In this document: positions 16,271 to 24,310 of the stretch, piece by piece
Position numbering within the stretch: position 1 is the stretch's first letter
How the letters are laid out: each line of letters begins with the position of its first letter
Source of the DNA: UBA1858 sp964636225
GTDB lineage: Bacteria > Pseudomonadota > Gammaproteobacteria > UBA4575
DNA length: 24,476 nt
Direction of reading: 5' to 3'
Assembly: GCA_964636225.1 (NCBI GenBank)
Contig: CAZWQM010000022.1
Location: 1-24,476, forward strand
Notes under the pieces: model-generated
Databases searched by the model: none
Seen by the model: the letters and a program-made list of their open reading frames with translations, nothing else
What the model was told of the DNA's origin: nothing
Translations under genes and position numbers: made by a program

Positions 16271-17632
16271 ATGCCAACTATAAATACTTCAATGCATGGA
16301 GAATGGTCTTCGAGACTTGCATTTATTCTGGCCGCTGCAGGGTCGGCTGTAGGGCTGGGGAATATATGGAAATTCCCTTACATGGCGGGTGAAAGTGGCG
16401 GTGGTGCATTTGTTTTAATATATCTGGTTTGTATCGCTTTGTTTGGGTTGCCAATTATGATCGCTGAAGTGATGCTGGGTCGTCGAGGCCGTCAGAGTCC
16501 TATTAACACCATGAAGTTGCTAAGCAAGCAGGAAAACGCGCATAAAGCCTGGGGATTGCTTGGATGGAGTGGTGTGATCGCAGGTGTGTTGATTCTTTCT
16601 TACTACAGTGTGATTGCAGGATGGTCACTGTCTTATGTGTTGGAAAGTGCAACAGGATCGCTACGAGGAATCACCGAAACGCAGGCTGGAGAATTATTTT
16701 CTCATCTTATTGCCAGTCCATGGACACTGATCTTCTGGCATACACTCTTTATGCTGATGACGATGATAGTTGTTTCCAGAGGAGTCAGTAATGGTTTGGA
16801 AGCAGCAGTGAAATATTTGATGCCTGCGCTAGCTATACTGATTCTTTTGTTGATTGTTTATTCGATATCACAAGGTCATTTTGGTCTGGGTGTTGAGTTT
16901 ATGTTTTCTTTTGATTTTTCAAAAATCAATCAGGAAGTGCTGTTGGCTGCGATGGGACAGGCGTTCTTTTCTCTAAGTCTGGGAATGGGTGCGATTATGA
17001 TCTATGGCTCCTACTTACCTCATGATGCATCGATTGCAAAAACCAGTATCTCGGTAGCTATTGCGGATACTTCAGTTTCTATACTTGCGGGGCTTGCAAT
17101 TTTCCCGATTGTATTTGCTAACCAGTTGGAAGCTGCGCAAGGCCCTGGGTTGATATTTAATACGTTGCCATTAGCGTTTGGACAAATGCCAGGTGGAATC
17201 GTGTTTGGGACATTGTTTTTTGTGTTGCTGGTTTTTGCCGCCTGGACTTCATCTATATCGCTGGTTGAACCTGCAGTGGCCTGGTTGGTAGAAAAGCGCG
17301 GGCATACGCGCCTCAAAGCCAGTATTAGTTGCGGCATAGTGACCTGGTTGGTCGGGCTGGGAACGGTATTCTCCTTTAATATTTGGAAGGGCTATACCGT
17401 GTTTAATAAGACTGTATTTGATCTGCTCGATTTCCTTACTTCAAACATTATGTTGCCATTAGGTGGTTTACTGATCGCAGTATTTGTGGGGTGGAGTATG
17501 CGAGAGAGCTCGGTTAAAGATGAAATTGCCATTCAAAATCCTGTGTTCTATCAGCTATGGAGATTTCTGGTTCGCTACATTACACCGGTCGGTGTGTTGC
17601 TAATATTTCTTAATGTGATAGGGATTATCTAA
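16271..17632 (+). CDS. Sodium-dependent transporter, NSS (SNF) family
   Basis: This is a LeuT-fold sodium symporter for amino acids or related small molecules, with 453 residues and about 11-12 membrane helices. The first helix holds the family signature WSSRLAFILAAAGSAVGLGN then IWKFPY (12-37), the Na+ and substrate site. GLPIMIAEVMLGRRG follows. Helix 6 and 8 equivalents (AMGQAFFSLSLGMG and FAAWTSSISLVEP) are recognisable. ATG 16271 is used; ATG 16292 is a possible shorter start and neither has a clear ribosome-binding site. It ends three bases before the ratA start, so they are probably co-transcribed. The substrate cannot be read from the sequence. Confidence 0.93.
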   Translation: MPTINTSMHGEWSSRLAFILAAAGSAVGLGNIWKFPYMAGESGGGAFVLIYLVCIALFGLPIMIAEVMLGRRGRQSPINTMKLLSKQENAHKAWGLLGWSGVIAGVLILSYYSVIAGWSLSYVLESATGSLRGITETQAGELFSHLIASPWTLIFWHTLFMLMTMIVVSRGVSNGLEAAVKYLMPALAILILLLIVYSISQGHFGLGVEFMFSFDFSKINQEVLLAAMGQAFFSLSLGMGAIMIYGSYLPHDASIAKTSISVAIADTSVSILAGLAIFPIVFANQLEAAQGPGLIFNTLPLAFGQMPGGIVFGTLFFVLLVFAAWTSSISLVEPAVAWLVEKRGHTRLKASISCGIVTWLVGLGTVFSFNIWKGYTVFNKTVFDLLDFLTSNIMLPLGGLLIAVFVGWSMRESSVKDEIAIQNPVFYQLWRFLVRYITPVGVLLIFLNVIGII

Positions 17633-17635
17633 ATT

Positions 17636-18067
17636 GTGTCAAATGTAAGTCGTAATGCATTAGTGCCATTTTCGGCCGCACAAATGTATGCACTGGTAAA
17701 CGATATTGAAAGTTATCCGGAATTTGTTCCCTGGTGCAGTAAAAGTACAGAAAATGAGATTTCAGCAAGTGAAAAAGAGGCTTCGTTATATTTTTCACGT
17801 GGAGCTATAAAGACTTCTTTTACTACGCGTAATACTTTAACTCCTGGTCAGAGAATTGAGTTGAAACTTGTGGATGGGCCTTTTAGTCAACTGCAAGGGA
17901 CATGGAAATTTGAAGATATAGATGACACCGGTTCGCGTGTTCAACTTGATCTTGATTTCGAATTATCTAATCGCATGTTGAAAATTGCACTGGAATCATT
18001 TTTTAGTCAAATATGTGATCGTCTGGTGACTTCGTTTGTGCAGCGAGCCAGTGAAGTCTACTTGTGA
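17636..18067 (+). CDS. ratA: RatA / COQ10-family START-domain protein
   Basis: This is a 143-residue START-like lipid-binding domain protein. The N-terminus (SRNALVPFSAAQMYALVNDI, then ESYPEFVPWC) and LVDGPFSQLQGTWKF closely follow E. coli RatA. Family members bind hydrophobic ligands, ubiquinone in the COQ10 branch. E. coli RatA has been reported to interfere with 70S ribosome assembly, so either role is possible here. The start is GTG 17636 with AGGG about 12 bases upstream, three bases after the transporter stop. ratB follows after 75 bases. Confidence 0.93.
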   Translation: MSNVSRNALVPFSAAQMYALVNDIESYPEFVPWCSKSTENEISASEKEASLYFSRGAIKTSFTTRNTLTPGQRIELKLVDGPFSQLQGTWKFEDIDDTGSRVQLDLDFELSNRMLKIALESFFSQICDRLVTSFVQRASEVYL

Positions 18068-18092
18068 AGCTTAGATTATTAAATAGGGTACA

Positions 18093-18108
18093 TCTGGTAA
18101 ACACCAGA
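18093..18108 (+). repeat. Short hairpin between ratA and ratB
   Basis: TCTGGT and ACCAGA form a perfect 6-bp stem with an AAAC loop. No T tract follows, so it does not look like an intrinsic terminator. It might process or attenuate the ratA-ratB transcript, but nothing more can be said from sequence. Confidence 0.35.
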
Positions 18109-18142
18109 GAAACTACATACATTTAACGGTTATATTGGACAC

Positions 18143-18409
18143 ATGAAAGTTGAAGTTATCTATATTTCTCAGCATTCTGAATTCATCGCTAATTTAGATG
18201 TGTATGAGGGTATAACACTTGAACAGGCTATTCTGCACTCTGGGCTACTGGAAAAGTTTCCAGAAGTTTCATTGGGGAATAGTCGAGTTGGAATATTTGG
18301 CAAAGAAGTTTTGATGAATACCCTACTGAAAGATGGTGATAGAGTAGAAGTCTATCGGCCTTTGAAGATGGATCCCATGCAGGCACGTCGATTGCGTGCG
18401 ACAATCTAA
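18143..18409 (+). CDS. ratB: RatB / RnfH-family beta-grasp protein
   Basis: This is a small 88-residue protein of the RnfH family (ubiquitin-like beta-grasp fold), the usual partner of ratA. Recognisable parts are the start (KVEVIYI), GITLEQAILHSGLLEKFPEV, RVGIFGKEV, and the end DGDRVEVYRPLKMDPMQARRLRA, strongly conserved in the family. The precise function is not established. No clear Shine-Dalgarno precedes the ATG. Confidence 0.93.
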   Translation: MKVEVIYISQHSEFIANLDVYEGITLEQAILHSGLLEKFPEVSLGNSRVGIFGKEVLMNTLLKDGDRVEVYRPLKMDPMQARRLRATI

Positions 18410-18622
18410 TCACTAGTTGCTCGATCTATTTAACTTTATTTGAGGTGTATTTTTTAAGAATTTGGAATTGTAAGTTATCCAGTGTGTGAAGCTTAAGGCG
18501 CATAAACATGAATAGAAATAATATTCTCCCTGAATAAAGTGCAAAGTACAGAAGAATGACGTGAACCCTAACGCCTGTAGTAACATTTTTCTTGGCATGT
18601 TAATTACCTGCTGTGATTTTAA

Positions 18623-18652
18623 TTAAATCGTATGCTCATCTACGATTTAATA
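18623..18652. repeat. Perfect 11-bp inverted repeat
   Basis: ATTAAATCGTA (18623-18633) and TACGATTTAAT (18642-18652) are exact reverse complements around the loop TGCTCATC. It lies between two convergent genes, so it could be a bidirectional termination or processing element, or a protein site. The stem is AT-rich and no T run follows on either strand. Confidence 0.75.
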
Positions 18653-18690
18653 TTGGCAGGAATCAGAAAAAATTTAGTATGGCTTTGTAT

Positions 18691-18700
18691 GTGAATTCAC
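18691..18700. repeat. 10-bp palindrome GTGAATTCAC
   Basis: This is a perfect palindrome 38 bases from the 11-bp inverted repeat. GTGAATT occurs again just after it, at 18707-18713, giving a one-and-a-half-site arrangement that a dimeric regulator could use. Chance occurrence in AT-rich DNA is also plausible. Confidence 0.4.
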
Positions 18701-18745
18701 AGATCAGTGAATTTGGAGCAGAAGATTTTGTAGACCTGCTATGCT

Positions 18746-19303
18746 TTACCAGTAGCGGGGGGTCCCCGTATCTATGTGCAGAAATCCGCTTTTTGGATAA
18801 TAACCAACACCACCAGACTGTAATTCTATAGCGATATCCCGAAATTTTCTGAGATCTACATCGGCCAGGCGGACATCAATGGCTTTGCCTTGCATGTGCA
18901 AGCTGCGTTTCGCCACGCCTGAAGTGTTTTTGCGTAATGCTTCGTTTGTTTTGGGTGAGCGATAGCCTGAAATAATTTCAAATGGCGCTTTTGATTGAGT
19001 TGCTGTATGTAATTTATACAGCAGATTAATCAGCTGTGGGTCAATTTGACTGATTTCCTGTGTGCGATGATCCCTTAAAATATGGTGGATCTTGGTTAAC
19101 GCACTGAAACTAAGTTGATTATTTTTCCAGTAAATACAGCTCAGGGTTTCTTGAGTGTGAAGATTCAAGAAAGCAAGTGAGCGAGCTTCCAGAGGGTTGG
19201 ATTTAGCTAGCGATAATTGCGGTAAACACACTGCAACCGCAGTAGAAGTAGCTTGAATCAGAAATTTGCGACGAGGGTGATTTGCTTCGGACCGCTGAGC
19301 CAA
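18746..19303 (-). CDS. mepK: MepK-like (YcbK, DUF882) peptidoglycan endopeptidase with Tat signal
   Basis: MepK-type enzymes are periplasmic zinc peptidases of the M15 fold that cleave 3-3 (mDAP-mDAP) crosslinks made by L,D-transpeptidases. The 185-residue protein has a twin-arginine signal (Arg11-Arg12-Lys-Phe-Leu) followed by a hydrophobic stretch. Zinc-site motifs are SLHMQGKAIDVR (His136, Asp143) and LHIDTG (His176). ISGYRSPKTN precedes them. The start is TTG 19303, supported by AGGA eight bases upstream. It appears intact. It follows the broken ldtD after 47 bases, the same pairing as ycbB-ycbK in E. coli. Confidence 0.9.
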   Translation of the reverse strand: MAQRSEANHPRRKFLIQATSTAVAVCLPQLSLAKSNPLEARSLAFLNLHTQETLSCIYWKNNQLSFSALTKIHHILRDHRTQEISQIDPQLINLLYKLHTATQSKAPFEIISGYRSPKTNEALRKNTSGVAKRSLHMQGKAIDVRLADVDLRKFRDIAIELQSGGVGYYPKSGFLHIDTGTPRYW

Positions 19304-19350
19304 AATTTATTCCTGTATAAGTTCTGGTTAGTGTTGGCATTTCAAGAGTC

Positions 19351-20888
19351 CTAATTATACAAGCTTGCGAGTAATTGGCCATCCCGATTGTAGATATCTG
19401 GTCTGAAATTGACGACTCCCTGCTCGTCGGCCCACGCGGTCATATAGGCAATATGAATGGGAACCGCATCGCTCAAGTCTACAACTTTGGGTTTGCTTTG
19501 TTTGGTGAAATCCAGCAAATCATATTTCGACCACCCTAACTCGTTTGACAATAAGGCTTCTGCCAGACCAAATGGGTCTTCAACACGAATACAGCCTTGG
19601 CTGAATGCTCTTTGCGGGTAGGCAAATAATTGCCTTGAGGGGGTGTCATGAAGATAAACACTATATTGGTTTGGAAATACAAATTTGATATTACCCAAAG
19701 AGTTACGTGCTCCTGGATCCTGACGAACTCTGAAGTTGATTGCGTTGTGGTCAATATTGAACCAGTCAACTGAGTAAGGGTTAATGACTTGGGGCTGATG
19801 CGAATTCGTGCTGATCAGCTTCATGTTATGTTTCACAAGGAAATTGGGATCTTGCTGCAGTGCTGGAATGATCTCGTTCCGAGTGATGGATTTTGGCACA
19901 TTCCAGTATGGGCTCAGGACAATCTTTGTTAATTCTGAAGAAAGTAGTGGTGTTTCATGCTTCTTCTTGCCTACCACGACATTGGTTTGATAGGTAAGCT
20001 CGCGATTGTTATATAAATATAATTGATAAGCCGGAATGTTGACCAAAAGATAGCGGCCGCTGGAGTTTTCGGGTAAGGATTGTGCGCGCTCCAGATTAAG
20101 TTCCAGTTGTTGTATTCGTCTCCAGATAGGAACATTCAGCGCGTGAACAGTCTGTCTTCCAAGAATTCCATCCGCCAGTAGTCCGTGACGTGTTTGAAAG
20201 CGGGCAATAGCAGTAGCTAATGATTAGTCCAGCAGCTCACTGGATAAGTCTGCTTCAAGATAATCACCAAACGCTTGTAGCAGACGTCTTAATTTAGGTA
20301 TTTCGCTGGAAACGTCGCCAATTTGATATGAACGCTTGAATAATTTTAAAGGTTCCTGTTGGTGATCTAATTGTTGTTCTATTTGTTTGTAATTAGCCAG
20401 GGCTCGTAATAAATTTTTATAGTAACTGTGTTGTGGCTTTAATTTGGATAACGTTGAATATACCGTACTATTTTCAGCGGCTTCATTTAAGGTCCGAAGT
20501 AAAAGTTCGCTGGCAGGATCAACCGAGTCTGATATGCTGATTTCTTCTTTTCTAGCATCGCTAGCAAATTTTAAATAGGCATGTGAAAACACAATGTCTG
20601 ATTTGCTTATAAGGTTTGAATCAATCGAGCCAGCCTCAAGAAATGATTGTAACAATTCTGCGTCATAATCATCGCTATTTAATCCAGAGGCGCTAGCCAG
20701 TTGAATGGCAGAAAAGTCGATTTTAGGGCGTTAATAACGCTAACTTCTTCAGTCTGGGGGATTGAGCCGGTGCTCATTAATGTCAAATACAGGCCAGCAT
20801 GCGCCAGAGCGCTAGAGCTCAGAAGCATACTTACCAGTACAAGCTTTACAGATAAGGAATTAAAAGTCCTATGCTGGTTGCTGAACAC
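19351..20888 (-). pseudogene. ldtD: L,D-transpeptidase LdtD (YcbB), disrupted by frameshift and in-frame stop
   Basis: LdtD forms 3-3 peptidoglycan crosslinks in the periplasm. Three pieces cover one gene. Piece 1 (GTG 20888) is a signal peptide and short mature part. Around 20730 the frame must shift by one base to continue as RPKIDFSAIQLASASGLNSD and the family scaffold (LSKLKPQHSYYKNLLRALANY). At 20226-20224 an in-frame TAA interrupts the peptidoglycan-binding domain: SSELLD-stop-SLATAIARFQTRHGLLADG, same frame. The YkuD domain is intact, with LHDTPS and catalytic Cys in FSQGCIRV. The N-terminal part also seems short against E. coli LdtD, as far as I can compare from memory, so a deletion may accompany the frameshift. 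With one base restored and the stop read through it would be about 512 residues. Confidence 0.85.
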
Positions 20889-21206
20889 GGCTGGCTATAG
20901 TTTCAAATTGTAGTCCTCAACTTTTGAAGCTTTTAGTTATTTCTGTCGTGGCTACTTTATTACGATATGCAAATGGCTTTCTTGTCGAAATTCTCATTCG
21001 TTGTTTGTAACACATCACAAAAAAATAAATTTTACGACGAGCCGCCATTCTACAGGGATCGACAGGCATTAAGTGACCTGTAAATTTGAACTGGATCACA
21101 GTTTTCGAAACTGTTTTATGACCCGCTTATGTGAATATATAGAGGATTGAAGGATGGGTAATCAGGCAGTTCCGAGCAGGATTAAATTACTCGTCTCGGG
21201 ATCTGG
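20889..21206. other. Gene-free interval between bamE and the ldtD pseudogene
   Basis: These 318 bases follow bamE and precede ldtD on the - strand. A 60-residue open frame on the - strand (20917-21099) is basic and unrecognisable, with no ribosome-binding site, so I do not call it a gene. A perfect 7-bp stem ACAGTTT-TCG-AAACTGT lies at 21098-21114 with TTT after it on +. The ldtD promoter should lie here, but I could not place good boxes. Confidence 0.55.
21098..21117 (+). repeat. 7-bp inverted repeat downstream of bamE
   Basis: ACAGTTT and AAACTGT pair perfectly around TCG, then TTT follows on the + strand. It is about 90 bases past the bamE stop, but the T residues are on the wrong side for terminating a - strand transcript. 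The role is unknown. Confidence 0.4.
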
Positions 21207-21611
21207 TCAGGATTCAGAGGTTGTTTCTTCTTTTTCTTCTTTTGTGGCTTGAGGAGGAGGAACGTCACTTTTTTCAATATTAACGACACTGTCACCTTCA
21301 AAAAATATGGCAACATGACGTCGCTCATTATCACCATAATCCGGAATGAGATGATAAACATAATCCCAGCGATCAGGATGGAATACATCGGTTATCAGTG
21401 GGGTGCCCATTAAGAATTGCACCTGTTCTTTTGTCATGCCTATTTGCAATTGTTCAACTTTAGCGGGGTCGACAATATTGCCCTGCTGTACATCAATTCT
21501 GTAAACAGTAAATAGTCGACTGCTGCAGCCCGAGACTGAAATGAACGCGGCTAGCAGGAGATAGATTGAAATGGATTTGATCATGTAAAGTTTAATTTTG
21601 TTTGGACTCAT
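21207..21611 (-). CDS. bamE: Outer-membrane assembly lipoprotein BamE (SmpA/OmlA)
   Basis: BamE is a small lipoprotein of the BAM complex that inserts beta-barrel proteins into the outer membrane. The 134-residue product has a lipobox SVSG-C with Cys29. The conserved core follows: VYRIDVQQGN, QLQIGMTKEQVQFLMGTPL and FHPDRWDYVYHL. The tail is rich in Glu, Lys and Ser. ATG 21611 is given; ATG 21584 (MIKSIS) is a good alternative because it leaves a shorter signal peptide, and a TATACT-like box abuts the upstream ATG. Neither has a clear Shine-Dalgarno. It lies 18 bases after recN and may be read with it. Confidence 0.94.
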   Translation of the reverse strand: MSPNKIKLYMIKSISIYLLLAAFISVSGCSSRLFTVYRIDVQQGNIVDPAKVEQLQIGMTKEQVQFLMGTPLITDVFHPDRWDYVYHLIPDYGDNERRHVAIFFEGDSVVNIEKSDVPPPQATKEEKEETTSES

Positions 21612-21629
21612 AAGTATAACGGATGTTTG

Positions 21630-23303
21630 TTACTGAATACTGGTTTCCAGCATTTCCTGTGCGTGCATGAAAGTATTTTCAGTTAATTTAACGCCGCCAA
21701 TCATACGTGCAATCTCAGTAATTCGGTCAGCCTGTTTTAACAATTCGATAGCAGAAACCGTGTCTGACTGCTCAGATTGTTTGTTGACCCGGTAATGCTG
21801 GTGGGCGTTTGCGGCAACCTGTGCCAGGTGTGTAATGCACATTACCTGTCGCTTCGCACCGATGTTGCGTAACTCTTTGCCAACCACTTCCGCGACCGCG
21901 CCGCCCACGCCCGAATCCACTTCATCAAAAATAAGCACCGGAACATTTAATTTATCAACAGCAATCATTTGTATGGCTAGACTGATGCGTGATAGTTCTC
22001 CTCCGGAGGCAACCTGGGAAAGAGGCAGCATTTTTTGGCCTGGATTGGTTTGTACATTAAACGCAATCGAATCAAAACCGTAAGTTGTCGGAGAGGTTGT
22101 GTCGTGGTAATGAACTGCAATCTCCACTCTGGCTTTCTCCATCCCTAGTTTGTTCAGTGCCTGGGTAATGTCAGTGCTGAGTTTTTTGGCGGCCGATAAT
22201 CTTTTCTTGCTGATATTTTTTGCCAGTTCCTTGTAGTCGTTTTCGATTTTATCAAGTTTCATTCGCACTGCATCTATATCGTAATCGGGCCGCGTCATAG
22301 AGCTAAGCTCATCGCTAATGCGCTCATGCAACGCCATGAGCTCATCGGGTGAAACTTTATGCTTGCGTGATATTCTATCAATCGCAGCCAGTCGTTCTTC
22401 CGTCTGAAAAAGTTCTTCCACATCGATCTCAATATCTTCGGCGTAGTTGCGTAAATCATCTGCGCATTCGCTAATAATAGTGAATGCTTCCTGCAAGGAT
22501 TGGTGTGTCGATTGCAGATCGTTATCGCTTTCAAGTAGATTACTTATCTGAGTGCAGATTTGATTTAATGTTGTATAGACGTCTGTATTTTCATCATTCT
22601 TCAGCTGGTAGCTGGCTTGTAGGCCTGCCTGCTTTAATTGTTCGGCATTTGCCAGACGCTTATGTTTTTGCTCAAGCGTACTAATTTCGTCAGCTTCCAG
22701 ATCAAGCTGATCCAGCTCCTCTACCTGATAACGCAGTAATTCAACTGTGGCCTGAATATCGCTGGAATTACGGCTGATTCGTTCGAATAATTGTTTTTGC
22801 TCGCGCCAGCCGGAAAAAAAGACTTGCAGCTCGTTGAGGGCGGCTGTGTTTCCGGCAAATTGATCCAGCAGCTGTCGCTGAGTAGCCACATTCATTAATG
22901 ATTGATGTGCATGCTGCCCGTAAATATTAATGACACTTTCACCCAGTTCTTTAAGTGTTTTAAGGGGAACAGGAATGCCATTGATATAGGCTTTTGATTT
23001 TCCATCCTTACGAATCACGCGGCGCAGAGTGCAATCTTCTTCGAATTTAAAATCGTTTTGCTTAAACCAGTTTGCGCTAGCCGACTTTCTTTCGATTTCA
23101 ATTTCCAGGATTATTTCTGCGAAATCCTTACCGGCGCGAATTAAATTGTTATCAGCACGGTCACCTAGCACCAGGCCAATGGCGTCAATAATGATCGATT
23201 TACCTGCGCCTGTTTCGCCGGTCAGTGCACTCATGCCAGGGAAAAATTCCAATTCCAGCTTTTCAATAATGGCAAAGTTTTGAATGTGCAGAGATTTCAA
23301 CAT
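21630..23303 (-). CDS. recN: DNA repair protein RecN
   Basis: RecN is an SMC-like ATPase that helps join and repair double-strand breaks. The 557-residue protein has an N-terminal Walker A GETGAGKS (29-36). Long coiled-coil arms fill the middle. The C-terminal signature ASGGELSRISLAIQ and Walker B VLIFDEVDSGVGG then follow, ending with CITHLAQVAANA. The length is typical. It starts four bases after the nadK stop, so it should depend on the nadK promoter. I found no SOS (LexA) box upstream of the pair, unlike E. coli recN. Confidence 0.97.
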   Translation of the reverse strand: MLKSLHIQNFAIIEKLELEFFPGMSALTGETGAGKSIIIDAIGLVLGDRADNNLIRAGKDFAEIILEIEIERKSASANWFKQNDFKFEEDCTLRRVIRKDGKSKAYINGIPVPLKTLKELGESVINIYGQHAHQSLMNVATQRQLLDQFAGNTAALNELQVFFSGWREQKQLFERISRNSSDIQATVELLRYQVEELDQLDLEADEISTLEQKHKRLANAEQLKQAGLQASYQLKNDENTDVYTTLNQICTQISNLLESDNDLQSTHQSLQEAFTIISECADDLRNYAEDIEIDVEELFQTEERLAAIDRISRKHKVSPDELMALHERISDELSSMTRPDYDIDAVRMKLDKIENDYKELAKNISKKRLSAAKKLSTDITQALNKLGMEKARVEIAVHYHDTTSPTTYGFDSIAFNVQTNPGQKMLPLSQVASGGELSRISLAIQMIAVDKLNVPVLIFDEVDSGVGGAVAEVVGKELRNIGAKRQVMCITHLAQVAANAHQHYRVNKQSEQSDTVSAIELLKQADRITEIARMIGGVKLTENTFMHAQEMLETSIQ

Positions 23304-23307
23304 GGCC

Positions 23308-24186
23308 TTACGGGTGTTTGCTCCAGTTTAATTTTTGTCGCAAAACTTTAAAGAACGAGTAGCTCTTGGGCTGTATGAGGGTTAATGGTGTGTCAGAGCG
23401 CTGGATAATAATACGATCACCCGGAATCACTTCAGATTCCAGTTGGCCATCTATAGAGGCAATTCCGTTGAGCTCATTCTGTCGGGAATAGACAATTTCA
23501 ATACGACATTTTTCATCGACCACAATGGGGCGATTACTTAATGTATGTGGGCAAATTGGAACAATTAAACTGGTTGCCACACTTGGATGAACAATAGGAC
23601 CTCCGCCTGATAAAGCATAAGCTGTGGAACCGGTCGGGGTAGCGACTATCAGTCCGTCAGCCCTAACCGTATTCAGGTATTCGCCATCGACCCGTGTTTC
23701 CAGTTCTATCATGCGCACCACATACCGCGCATGCACAACGACATCATTAATGGCCAAACAGGAAGCCAGATGTTCATCACCACGCAGGTGCGTCGCGGTC
23801 ATGACATTGCGGGTTTCTTCAAGATATTCACCAGAAAAAATTTCTTTTAAGTCCTGATGCATATTTTCCGGCAGAATATTAGTGAGAAACCCAAGTCGAC
23901 CGCGGTTAATACCAATAACTGGGATATTACGAGTTACCATGGATTGGGCGGCTGATAACAGGGTGCCATCTCCACCAACAACAATCGCCAGATCGATATG
24001 CTGATGCATCTCCGAGATGTCCAGGCATCTGACACCTGTATTATCCAGACAGAATTTTGCATTTTCTTCGACAAATATCTTGATGTCGTACTGCAGCAGA
24101 AAATGGTGCAAACTGCGAACACTTTCAAATACCAGTTTGTCATTTTTCTTGGCAATGATGCCAACGGAAGTAAATTTGTTAGTCAC
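23308..24186 (-). CDS. nadK: NAD kinase
   Basis: NAD kinase phosphorylates NAD+ to NADP+ with ATP. The 292-residue sequence has the diagnostic GGDGT motif (71-75, AIVVGGDGTLLSAA), then NRGRLGFLTNI and AINDVVVHAR. The glycine-rich region TPTGSTAYALSGGGPIVHP follows. The start is GTG 24186 and no Shine-Dalgarno is clear. It is the first gene of nadK-recN-(bamE) and is divergent from hrcA. A - strand promoter is proposed in that gap. Confidence 0.97.
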   Translation of the reverse strand: MTNKFTSVGIIAKKNDKLVFESVRSLHHFLLQYDIKIFVEENAKFCLDNTGVRCLDISEMHQHIDLAIVVGGDGTLLSAAQSMVTRNIPVIGINRGRLGFLTNILPENMHQDLKEIFSGEYLEETRNVMTATHLRGDEHLASCLAINDVVVHARYVVRMIELETRVDGEYLNTVRADGLIVATPTGSTAYALSGGGPIVHPSVATSLIVPICPHTLSNRPIVVDEKCRIEIVYSRQNELNGIASIDGQLESEVIPGDRIIIQRSDTPLTLIQPKSYSFFKVLRQKLNWSKHP

Positions 24187-24232
24187 GGGTTAATTAGTGT
24201 TCAATTCTGTATGAAAATTGTGGCAGGTTACC

Positions 24233-24262
24233 GTTATACCGGAAACAGTCCAGTTTTGTCCT
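24233..24262 (-). promoter_or_regulatory. Candidate nadK promoter
   Basis: On the - strand AGGACA (24262-24257, 4 of 6) and TATAAC (24238-24233, 5 of 6) are 18 bp apart. Initiation would be about 40 bases before the nadK GTG. Its -35 box overlaps the -35 of the divergent hrcA promoter, so polymerase binding at the two could be mutually exclusive. Confidence 0.4.
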
Positions 24263-24285
24263 TAGATTTTAGGATGGTGTATATT
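24256..24285 (+). promoter_or_regulatory. Candidate hrcA promoter (sigma-70 type)
   Basis: TTGTCC (24256-24261, 4 of 6) and TATATT (24280-24285, 5 of 6) are separated by 18 bp. The -10 box runs into the left arm of the CIRCE operator, so repressor bound there would block initiation. This geometry supports the call more than the box scores do. Confidence 0.55.
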
Positions 24286-24310
24286 GGCACTCAAGGCTTG
24301 GGAGTGCCAA
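24284..24310. promoter_or_regulatory. CIRCE operator (HrcA binding site), variant arms
   Basis: TTGGCACTC, nine bases, then GAGTGCCAA form a perfect 9-bp inverted repeat with the exact spacing of the CIRCE element (consensus TTAGCACTC-N9-GAGTGCTAA). Both arms differ from consensus by one matched change (A to G on the left, T to C on the right), keeping the symmetry. It lies about 100 bases upstream of hrcA, so HrcA should repress its own operon, probably hrcA-grpE-dnaK-dnaJ. Confidence 0.92.

Larger units (their letters stand above)
18410..18745. other. Gene-free interval between convergent ratB and mepK
   Basis: These 336 bases have no convincing coding sequence. Short open frames on both strands give low-complexity or unrecognisable products without ribosome-binding sites. 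The interval holds a perfect 11-bp inverted repeat at 18623-18652 and the 10-bp palindrome GTGAATTCAC at 18691-18700. No T-tailed terminator is visible. Confidence 0.6.

Noticed and set aside
18413..18598. 61-residue open frame on the - strand between ratB and mepK
   Set aside because: No recognisable family, no ribosome-binding site, and composition typical of non-coding AT-rich DNA.
18756..18768. GC-rich hairpin (CGGGG-GGT-CCCCG) as a terminator
   Set aside because: It lies inside the last codons of mepK and no T tract follows on either strand.
18613..18831. 72-residue open frame on the + strand
   Set aside because: It runs antisense into the 3' end of mepK and contains the inverted repeat; no coding signature.
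20917..21099. 60-residue basic open frame on the - strand upstream of ldtD
   Set aside because: No family resemblance, no Shine-Dalgarno; probably chance.
21154..21252. Possible 32-codon + strand peptide with AAGG upstream of ATG and an AT-rich box before it
   Set aside because: Its second half is antisense to the low-complexity end of bamE and nothing supports translation beyond the ribosome-binding-like bases.
24187..24240. LexA (SOS) box upstream of nadK-recN
   Set aside because: CTGTATG...GGCAG is suggestive, but the half-sites are 14 bases apart instead of 10, so it does not match CTGT-N8-ACAG.
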